DNA of 53,927 nucleotides, from positions 1-53,927 of IMG/VR virus record IMGVR_UViG_3300032299_000709, one strand, 5' to 3'. Made by a program: the position numbers and the translations under genes. Of this stretch, positions 32,240 to 40,000 are shown in pieces; within the stretch, counting starts at the first letter, position 1, and each line of letters opens with the position of its first letter. Origin of the DNA: a virus. Under the pieces are notes generated by a model. The model was not told the DNA's origin and ran no database searches. It was given only the letters and a program-made list of their open reading frames with translations.

Positions 32240-32704
32240 ATGAACTTATCAGCCAATTTTTCTTTGAAAGAAATGACAAGATCAGATGCAGCCACTAGAT
32301 TGGGCCTGAATAACACGCCTGACGAGAAAACCATTGACAACCTAAAGACTTTGTGTGAAAAGGTGCTCCAGCCCATCCGCGACCACTTTGGCAAAACTGT
32401 CACCGTGACATCGGGTTTTCGCTCTTCAGAGACTAATCAAGCGATTGGAGGCTCTAAGTCCTCAGACCACGTGAAGGGCCAAGCAGCCGATATTGAGATT
32501 GCTGGCGTCCCCAACGCTGAGCTGGCTCAGTGGATTATGGACAACCTTGACTATACACAATTAATCTTGGAATTCTACACACAGGGTATACCCGACTCTG
32601 GGTGGGTTCACGTCAGCTTTGACCCCAATAACCTCAAGAAGCAAGAACTGACAGCTGTCAAAGTTGCTGGTAAAACCCAATACCTTGCCGGTCTTGTAGC
32701 CTAA
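32240..32704 (+). CDS. Endolysin, M15-type L,D/D-Ala peptidase, 154 aa
   Basis: Peptidase_M15_3-like domain over the whole protein. Zinc ligands H77 (SSDHVKGQAADIE), D84 and H124 (GWVHVSF) are in the usual order, with the SGFRSSETN stretch before them. No signal peptide, so it would need the holin upstream to reach the peptidoglycan peptide cross-links. AAAGGTTAAAGAA serves as the ribosome-binding site. Confidence 0.9.
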   Translation: MNLSANFSLKEMTRSDAATRLGLNNTPDEKTIDNLKTLCEKVLQPIRDHFGKTVTVTSGFRSSETNQAIGGSKSSDHVKGQAADIEIAGVPNAELAQWIMDNLDYTQLILEFYTQGIPDSGWVHVSFDPNNLKKQELTAVKVAGKTQYLAGLVA

Positions 32705-32735
32705 TTATGCAACTTTAAGAAATGTTATTTTTATC

Positions 32736-32763
32736 TTGACTGCTTTGGTTATTAAAGTAAAAT
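32736..32763 (+). promoter_or_regulatory. Late promoter C
   Basis: -35 TTGACT (32736-32741), a 16-base spacer and -10 TAAAAT (32758-32763). Third promoter of the repeated series, placed before the virion/ejection protein genes. Confidence 0.72.
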
Positions 32764-32766
32764 CTA

Positions 32767-32810
32767 TGCGGGGCTCGTGCGCCCGCAAGAAGCCGCGTAT
32801 TGCGGCTTTC
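32767..32810 (+). promoter_or_regulatory. Leader C: GTGCGCCC hairpin followed by terminator-like hairpin
   Basis: Hairpin 1 has a TGCGGG/CCCGCA stem (32767-32787) enclosing GTGCGCCC (32777-32784). Hairpin 2 is AAGCCGC-GTATT-GCGGCTT (32790-32808) followed by TCTCATTT. The Shine-Dalgarno TGGAGC of the next gene follows. The order of parts is the same as in leaders A and B. Confidence 0.65.
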
Positions 32811-32827
32811 TCATTTGTGGAGCAAAT

Positions 32828-34243
32828 ATGGCAACAGCAAACAATCCGTTTGATCTAAATAAAACGACAGGCAAGGACCTGCTTAGCGCAGCCACGACTG
32901 CCATTGCTGCGCCGCAAGCCACCGGCTACAACGCTGCAACAGCTGGGGCAACCGGCTTTACGGCTAAGGACGCTAACCCGTTTGGGTACAACGCCAGCAC
33001 CATGACCGGCCAAGGCTATGACGCTGCCTCGCGTACATCTGAGGGTTACAACGCGGGTACGCGTACATCTGAGGGTTACAACGCGGGTACGCGTACGGCA
33101 ACCGGCTACAACGCTTCTGGAGCTCTTGGCACAAACTGGAACGTCAACAACGACCAAACGGTTCAAGGGCAAATTGGCGGCCTCATTGCCGCTAACTCTC
33201 CTTTGCTTCAACAAGCCCGAGCCAACTCTTTAGCTCAAATGAACCAACGCGGTTTGACCAATTCAAGCATGGCTTTGGGCGAAGGTCAAAAGGCGGTTTT
33301 TTCAGCAGCACTTCCCATTGCTACGCAAGACGCCAGCACCTTTGCCAACGCCGCGCAAGTCAACGCCAATGCAGCAAATCAGCTGGCTCAATTCAATGCC
33401 GGCCAAACCAATCAAGCACTTGGCTTTACCGCCAACGCACAAAACCAAGCCGGCTCAGAAAACTTGGCCGCTCAGAATCAAGCTCTTGGATTCACCGCTT
33501 CTGCCAAAAACCAAGCCGGCTCAGAAAACTTGGCCGCTCAGAATCAAGCTCTTGGATTCACCGCTTCTGCCAAAAACCAAGCTGGCTCAGAAAACTTGGC
33601 CGCTAAGAATCAAGCTCTTGGCTTTACGTCTACTGCGGCCAATCAAGCCGCTGCTCAAAATCAAGCCGCGGCAAATCAAGCCATGCAGTTTGGCGCAAAC
33701 ACAGCTAGCCAAGCGTCATTGGCTAATGCTGCTGCGGCTAACCAAGCGGCTCAATTTACGGCTGGCGCAACAAACCAAGCTGCTGCTCAAAATGCGGCTA
33801 ATCAAAACCAAGCTGCTCAATTCACTGCCGCTAACCAGACCGATGTGTCTAAGCAGTACGCCACTTCTTTGAACAACACTGTTCAAGCCATGATGGACCA
33901 GTCAATGAAGTACGCGTTGACCAATGCTGATGCGCAGACTAAGATTGAATTGCAAAACATTGATTCATCGACCCGCCAATCTTTGGCGGCTACAGAGGCT
34001 ACTTACAAAAACCAGATGCAGGCATCGGCCAGCGCCAATGAGGTTTTTCAGCAAGTGTCCAAGAACATTGCTGACATCATGGCCAACCCCGATCTAAGCG
34101 CAGACGCTAAGGACGCCGTCAACGGCGTCACGCCAAAACAGGCTGCGGTCAACATGCAAAAAACTTACTTGCAGAATTCGCTTGAAATTCTTAGCGCAAC
34201 TTCTGGCATTGCTGGCCTTAAAACTTTGCTTAACTTTACATGA
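32828..34243 (+). CDS. Repeat-rich virion protein, 471 aa
   Basis: ATG 32828 with TGGAGCAAAT upstream; an earlier in-frame start would lie inside leader C. Residues 30-100 hold GYNAGTRTSE-type repeats; residues about 195-285 hold four 22-residue NQALGFTASAKNQ repeats rich in Asn, Gln and Ala; the rest is helical Ala/Gln-rich. Probably an internal or ejected virion protein, since it opens the block of large ejection proteins. No enzyme motif. Confidence 0.65.
   Translation: MATANNPFDLNKTTGKDLLSAATTAIAAPQATGYNAATAGATGFTAKDANPFGYNASTMTGQGYDAASRTSEGYNAGTRTSEGYNAGTRTATGYNASGALGTNWNVNNDQTVQGQIGGLIAANSPLLQQARANSLAQMNQRGLTNSSMALGEGQKAVFSAALPIATQDASTFANAAQVNANAANQLAQFNAGQTNQALGFTANAQNQAGSENLAAQNQALGFTASAKNQAGSENLAAQNQALGFTASAKNQAGSENLAAKNQALGFTSTAANQAAAQNQAAANQAMQFGANTASQASLANAAAANQAAQFTAGATNQAAAQNAANQNQAAQFTAANQTDVSKQYATSLNNTVQAMMDQSMKYALTNADAQTKIELQNIDSSTRQSLAATEATYKNQMQASASANEVFQQVSKNIADIMANPDLSADAKDAVNGVTPKQAAVNMQKTYLQNSLEILSATSGIAGLKTLLNFT
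33031..33090 (+). repeat. Two identical 30-bp tandem coding repeats
   Basis: 33031-33060 and 33061-33090 are identical, encoding the decapeptide RTSEGYNAGT twice, with degenerate copies on both sides. Confidence 0.95.
33409..33672 (+). repeat. 66-bp tandem coding repeats, about four units
   Basis: Units with period 66 (for example beginning 33475, 33541 and 33607) encode 22-residue Asn/Gln/Ala-rich repeats. The two central units are almost identical at the DNA level. Confidence 0.9.
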
Positions 34244-34629
34244 CGAGTGAAGCTCTTCTTGAACCGATCGTCTCTTCAATTCGTAAGGGCACCGCACTAT
34301 CGCGGTATCAGATTCTTGAGTACTTTGCTGATTGGGAAATCATCCCGTTTGATTTTGAAGGACACCATGTCTGTACGATGGTGGCTAAGGGGACAGAGGT
34401 GCACTTTGCGCTTGTTCCTGAGTGGCGGCCCAAGGGCAGCATGCGCGGGGCAATCAGGTCTTTTCTCCAGCCAGTGTTTGAAAGACATGGCTTTTTGACT
34501 ACGCGCGTAGCGCACGGGCGCGCAAATGAAAAAATGTTTGTAAAACGAATCGGGTTCAAACCCACTTGGAAAGACGGGAACGTTGAGTACTACCTGCTTG
34601 GCAGCCTACCATTTGAGAGGAAAATATGA
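34240..34629 (+). CDS. GNAT/DUF2824-like small protein, 129 aa
   Basis: ATGA overlap with the gene before it (34240-34243). Its architecture, with DWEIIPFDFEGHHVCTMVAK, then GSMRGAIRSFLQPVFERHGF and FVKRIGFKPTWKDGNVEYY, resembles the acetyltransferase-like fold of P22-type DUF2824 proteins that sit among ejection genes. The acetyl-CoA loop is not obvious, so it may be structural. Its stop overlaps the next start. Confidence 0.6.
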   Translation: MTSEALLEPIVSSIRKGTALSRYQILEYFADWEIIPFDFEGHHVCTMVAKGTEVHFALVPEWRPKGSMRGAIRSFLQPVFERHGFLTTRVAHGRANEKMFVKRIGFKPTWKDGNVEYYLLGSLPFERKI

Positions 34630-35717
34630 TTAAGAAAAATTATCTGTCTCGGGCGCAAACCCGGACAATGGCGTTTGAACATCCTATTGGCGATCCGACC
34701 GGCGGTCCAGCCTATGGTGAAAAGAACGATCCGATCACCGCAATCCTTTCAATTGCAACAATGGCGGGTACTTACGCGGCTGCCGGCACGTTTGCTGCAA
34801 TGACTTTGATGCAAGGTATCACTTTTGCTGGCGCGGCCCTGAGTCTAGTTGGCAACGTGACGGGCAATAAGACCTTATCAAAAATTGGCATGATCGCGGG
34901 TATCGCCGGCGGTGTAGGCATGGCTTACGACTCTTTAATGGGTACAACAACGGGCGGCACCCTTGGCGAGGCTTTTGGAAAATCCTCAGTCACCGACGCA
35001 ATGTTAACCGATCCAAATACTTTGGTCCAAACAGCAACTCCTGTTGTTGATGGCAAGGCTGTTGTGCCCGATGCGTCGGTCGTCGACGTTAACGCCGCAC
35101 CAAATGCAATAGATGGGTCTTACCAAGCTAGAAGTCTTAGCGCGCCTGACGTCAACACCGCTCCTGCCAACGCGGTGACCAGCCCCGCTGCCGATCTCAA
35201 CGCGATGACCACCGCGCCCGGCACCAACCCCCTTAATGCCGGTAATGTTCCCGGTAAAGACATTCTGGGTCGAAACTTGCCTCAGATGTCTTACGTTCCC
35301 GGCATGGGGCCCAATGTGTCTGTAGGAACTGCTCCCACCCCTAGTTTTATGGATTCCGTTAAAGCCGGCAACTACGGCCAAGCCTTGAGCACCGCTGGCG
35401 GCAACGCCATGGACTTGTTGAAGAACAATCCAACAGGCGCCTATGTTGCTGCACAAGCCATCGGTTCTGCGGCTGATTATCTAAGCGGCAAAACCGACGC
35501 CGAACTTGACGCGTTGAAAGCCAACACAGGCTACGCCGACGCAAAAGCTCTTGAAGTCCAAGCTGCTTTGGACCGAGAGAAATTACGCCGTGCCAATTTA
35601 AACGCGGGCTACACTAACGTCAACGCTGGCTTTAAAGTAAATCCCAACGCGGCTGTTGTCCAACCTTTTCAACAGCCCGGCCTTGTAGCCGGTGCTATGC
35701 AACCTCGTCAAGGATAA
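34626..35717 (+). CDS. Putative internal virion/ejection protein with hydrophobic segments, 363 aa
   Basis: Coupled by an ATGA overlap. Residues about 35-105 contain consecutive hydrophobic, Gly/Ala-rich helices (TAILSIATMAGTYAAAGTF, GMIAGIAGGVGMAYDSLMG), typical of ejected proteins that insert into the inner membrane during DNA entry. The rest is Asn/Pro/Ala-rich, with a helical tail. No homologue recognised with confidence. Confidence 0.6.
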   Translation: MIKKNYLSRAQTRTMAFEHPIGDPTGGPAYGEKNDPITAILSIATMAGTYAAAGTFAAMTLMQGITFAGAALSLVGNVTGNKTLSKIGMIAGIAGGVGMAYDSLMGTTTGGTLGEAFGKSSVTDAMLTDPNTLVQTATPVVDGKAVVPDASVVDVNAAPNAIDGSYQARSLSAPDVNTAPANAVTSPAADLNAMTTAPGTNPLNAGNVPGKDILGRNLPQMSYVPGMGPNVSVGTAPTPSFMDSVKAGNYGQALSTAGGNAMDLLKNNPTGAYVAAQAIGSAADYLSGKTDAELDALKANTGYADAKALEVQAALDREKLRRANLNAGYTNVNAGFKVNPNAAVVQPFQQPGLVAGAMQPRQG

Positions 35718-35727
35718 GGAGAACACC

Positions 35728-36216
35728 ATGGCAACAGGAATTATTCAAGACAAAATGGGCCGCCCTGATGGCGACGACCTGACAACCAAAGCGGTCACCA
35801 AAGACATCAAGATGCCGCCCGAATTGCAAGAGGCCTATGAACGCGTAGTCATCGCTGGCATGAAAGTGATGTTTGCCAAAGAAAGCCACCGCGCCATGCT
35901 GCAAGAAATTCAGAAACCCGGTCCTATGGGCGAGCGCCTTGGAAAAGGTATCGCCGGCTTGATGTTGATGCTTTTCAAGGAATCAAATGACACAATGCCT
36001 CCGGCCGTAATTATTCCAGCGGGCATCAACCTGTTGATGGAAGCTGTAGATTTTATGCGCAAAAGCGGCTTGGCAAAACCAACCAACGCTGAGATTGGCA
36101 ACGGTATTGAAATCATGATGTCTATCATATTGGAAAAGTTTGGCGTTGCTCCTGACAAGATGGCGCAAATGCTGAACCAATACAGCAACGAAAACATTCC
36201 TGAGATGGGAGCTTGA
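35728..36216 (+). CDS. Helical virion-region protein, 162 aa
   Basis: ATG 35728 has a strong AAGGAGAACACC; an upstream in-frame ATG (35692) would overlap the previous gene. Met-rich amphipathic helices (VVIAGMKVMFAKESHRAML, GKGIAGLMLMLFKESND) suggest a membrane-interacting or assembly protein of the ejection set. Function unknown. Confidence 0.65.
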   Translation: MATGIIQDKMGRPDGDDLTTKAVTKDIKMPPELQEAYERVVIAGMKVMFAKESHRAMLQEIQKPGPMGERLGKGIAGLMLMLFKESNDTMPPAVIIPAGINLLMEAVDFMRKSGLAKPTNAEIGNGIEIMMSIILEKFGVAPDKMAQMLNQYSNENIPEMGA

Positions 36217-36217
36217 C

Positions 36218-37078
36218 ATGGCTAGTTTTGGAGGCCTGATCTCGGGCGTTTTGGGCGGAGCCGCCAAAGCCTATGGCGAAGGCGCCCAGATAGAAATGAA
36301 AAAGCAAAGCGAGCTGGATTTACGCAAGCAGCTTTTAGAAGCCGAGTCTGACAAGCGTTTGCGTGAAGACGAGATTAAACGCGAACGTGACATTGCTGAA
36401 GAAAACCGCAAGATGTCGCCTGAGTATCTTACAAAAGTTAAAGATACTGATTTAATAAAATCTCAAGGTGCTATTGAAAACCGCGTAACGTTGGCGCCGC
36501 TTGCAGCTGGAGCCGATATAGCTGAAGGCGGAGCCAAATTAGGAACTCAAATAGCTTTGGCCCCTGCGCAGGCCGCAGCTGCAAAAGTCACGTACGACGC
36601 CGGCAAACCTTTGGATATGGACAAAGCAGCGGATGCCGTTATTGCCAAAATCAAAGAAACAAAAACGCTTTCAGAGAGCCCCGACTTTATCAAGGGCACG
36701 GCTAAGTTGTCAGAAGCTACTAAGGCGGCTGAAATTAAAATGACCCAAATTCGAGCTGACGCTGTTAAAGACAAGCCCTCCGGCGGCAGCGGTAGCAGCA
36801 CGGTCAAAGTGCGCAGCACCTACACCAACAGCGACGGTAACAAAATTGCCGTGATGTCTGACGGTACTGAAAAGACGCTCGGTAAAGCAGCCGACTACGA
36901 CAAAACTATATCTAACTTGGTTACCAAAATGGCCAAGGATGATTACAAATTTGCCAAATTGCCGGAAACTGAAAAGCGCAAGCAAGCAGAACTACGTTTG
37001 CGCGGCCAGCTTGTTGTGCCTAGCAGCGGTCCCAAAGACCTGTCGAAATACGAACGCGACAAAGCAGTAAACGACTAA
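36218..37078 (+). CDS. Putative internal virion protein with coiled coil, 286 aa
   Basis: A short hydrophobic N-terminus (MASFGGLISGVLGGAAKAYG) followed by a highly charged coiled coil (KRLREDEIKRERDIAEENRK), Ala-rich helices and a small C-terminal domain. It starts two bases after the previous stop. The composition and neighbourhood fit a protein carried inside the head and ejected with the DNA. Confidence 0.6.
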   Translation: MASFGGLISGVLGGAAKAYGEGAQIEMKKQSELDLRKQLLEAESDKRLREDEIKRERDIAEENRKMSPEYLTKVKDTDLIKSQGAIENRVTLAPLAAGADIAEGGAKLGTQIALAPAQAAAAKVTYDAGKPLDMDKAADAVIAKIKETKTLSESPDFIKGTAKLSEATKAAEIKMTQIRADAVKDKPSGGSGSSTVKVRSTYTNSDGNKIAVMSDGTEKTLGKAADYDKTISNLVTKMAKDDYKFAKLPETEKRKQAELRLRGQLVVPSSGPKDLSKYERDKAVND

Positions 37079-37086
37079 GGACCCCC

Positions 37087-40000
37087 ATGGCATTTGACGT
37101 TCAAGGTGCTTTAAAGGACGGATACAGCCCGGCCGAGATTGCTGACTACCTTGCCAGCAAAAGAAACTTCGACGTTGATAGCGCACGTAAGGACGGCGTC
37201 AGCGACGACGAAATCATAAGCCACCTGACGAGCCGGGTCGAGGCCCCCAAAGTTGCGCCAGTGGAAGAAGCTCCTGCGCCTACGCCTGTTAAACCAAAAG
37301 AGCCACCGGGCGTGCTGTCGCGCACGGCAGACGCCATCAAAGGCACGGTCAGTGGAATCGTTCCGGCCTTGGTTGAAAAGGTCACACCCTACAAGAGTGT
37401 GCTGGAAACAGCACCTGCGCCAACCGCGCAACAGCAACAGGCCGAAATCGACAAACGCTTGGGCTATGGCGCAGGACCTATCAGTCGCGAGACCGTGGCT
37501 AAAGCCGACCAAATGCGCATGGGTCGCGTGCCGGTTGAGCCGGGCCCCGCGCTTACAGTTGCCAAAGCTCGCGAAGCCGAAGGCGCTGAAACTTTTGACC
37601 AATTAGCCCAGCGGTTAAAGCGCGACGATGTGCTACAACAAGATGTTGAGACCGCGCGCCGCAAACGATTTGCTGAAGAAAACCCTTTGCTTGCCAGCGC
37701 TGCTGCTGGTTCAGCGGGTTTGATCAGCGGCACCTTAAACATTCCAAGCGTAGCCGCCGACGCCTTTAACCAAACGTTTGTCAATCCGGCTTTGCAACTT
37801 GCTGGTTTGAAACCTTTGGACAAAGTACCTACCGCGTTTGGTACTGAGTATCTTGGCAAAAGCGCTCAAGATTTCATGCCTAAGATTGGCACGCGCAGCA
37901 TGGAAGGCGCGTGGAAAAACGAAGAGTTTTCTCCGTGGCTTATGTCCAAGCTGGCGGCCAACTCCCCTCAAATGGCGCAGCAATTGGCCGCAGCTTTTGT
38001 GCCCCCGCTTCGCGTAGCTTTGTTGGGCGGCATGGGCGGCACAGCGGCTGGCCAAAGCTACGCGCAGGGCGATGACTCTCGGGTAGCCGTAGCCAAGGGC
38101 GCAATTGAAATTGGCACAGAAATGTTGCCGTTAAAAGTCTTTGATAAATTGGGCGACACGCTTAAAGGCATGTCGGTTGCAAAGCAAAATGCCGTCATGG
38201 CAATTGCTGGACAAAGATTGGCACAGTCAGGTGTTGCAATCACAGCCAACGGCATCACCAACGCCATTGAAGAAACGGCCGCGCAATTTGGCGGCAACGT
38301 GCTTGACAAGTTTTTTCAAGGCAAAGACCTTGAGTTGAGCAAGGGCCTTGGTGAAGCCGCTGTAATTGGTGCGGCCACTGGCACAGCTATGTCAGTGCCG
38401 CAAGTTGCCGGTATTGCTACTGGCGCTTACGACCCCAACGTGCAGATTGCCCGGGCTATTGAACAGAACGTTGCCGGCACACAGTTCACAGGCCTTGACG
38501 AAACTGCTCGCTACCTGCTTAACCCCCAGACATACGACGCCCGGTTGATCAGCCCTCTGGAAACGTCGGACCCATCACGCATTTTGCAATCGACTTCGGT
38601 CGACGACGCGGTTACCTCGGCAAATGAATTGGCCGGATCGCTGGAGATTACACCCAAGCCAATTGCACCTGTTGCAATTCAACCCCCACCGTTGCCGGTC
38701 ATAGATACCCTTGGTCGGATCGAGCCAACGTTTGATCTTAACGAGCCGCTGCCTGCCCTCGACACAACGCAGGCCCTAACGTTACCCGAACCAAGTGTTG
38801 CTACAGAACAACAATTTGGTTTGGACAAGTTGCGTTTGACTGCGCCTCGCCCACAAAAGATCCAAGGTGTTGCGGTTTCGCAACTGTCTGACGACCAGCT
38901 TCAGGCCATTACTATTGACGAGACCGTTCCCGCAATTACCCGCAGAGGCGCGTCAGTTGAGCTCACAGCGCGTCAAACAGAAGCGGCTGGTACTACCCCA
39001 GCTACCTTACCTGTAAGCGGTCCTATCACGCCAATGGCTGGACCTCCAAGCATTCCCAGCGTACCATTAGCCAATGCAGCAACCAGCCAAACCATTACCG
39101 CCGACAAAACCCTTACCCTTCCAGAACCGGAAATGTCTGGTGCCGCAATTGCGCCAGTGGGAGGAGAGTCTGCCGCAGCTGGAGCGAGAGCAACTGCACA
39201 AAATGCTATCGACAGGTGGGCTACTTCCAACGGTGTAGAAAGCCCAGCAGTTTTCAATGCGTCTCCAGCAAATCTGGACAGCGCAGTCAACGAAATTGCT
39301 CAGGCGCTGAACAGCCAGTTTGGTGCTAGGGTTTACGCTTATAACGACGACCGAGCAAACGCCATAAACGGCGTGGCCATTGGCGGCACAGCTTTTATCA
39401 ATACCGCCAACGTTGACATCAACGTTGCGCGCACAGGCCTACACGAATTCCATCACACGGTTGAACAGCTTGCCTCCCTTGAAGCCAAGCAAGGCCAAAC
39501 CAACACAGCCGCTCAGCAATACGTGGCCAGCATGGACGGCATCTTTGACGGGATGACCGATGCGGGTAAACGCGCATACCTTGAAAACTTCCTGATGAAG
39601 GAAGAGTTGGACGCAATTGCCGATCCTGTTGCGCGGGAACAACGTTTGCAAGAAGCAATGGTTGGCAAAACCCTGCGGTCCGAAATGGTTGCCGATTTCC
39701 TAGGCAACCGGGCTACAGACAAAAAGTTTTGGCAAAGCGTGGCGGCTGCTGACCCACAAGGTTTTAAAGGTTTTGTCGACAAATGGATTAAGATCATTGA
39801 CAATTTGATCGACACGCTTAAAGGCACGTCAACTCAAGGCAAAAAAGAATCTGCTAAAGTTGATACCTATTTGCGTGACTTGAAAAAGGCAAAGGCAATA
39901 GCTCGCGACGCACTCGTTGCGTATAACAAAGGAATCCAAGATGGAAGCATTAGCACCACAGGCAGTGAAGGCGTATCAGGGCCTACAGCGTCTGCTCGAC

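Noticed and set aside
32777-32827. N-terminal extension of the repeat-rich virion protein
   Set aside because: The extra codons fall within the leader C hairpins, and the good ribosome-binding site belongs to ATG 32828.
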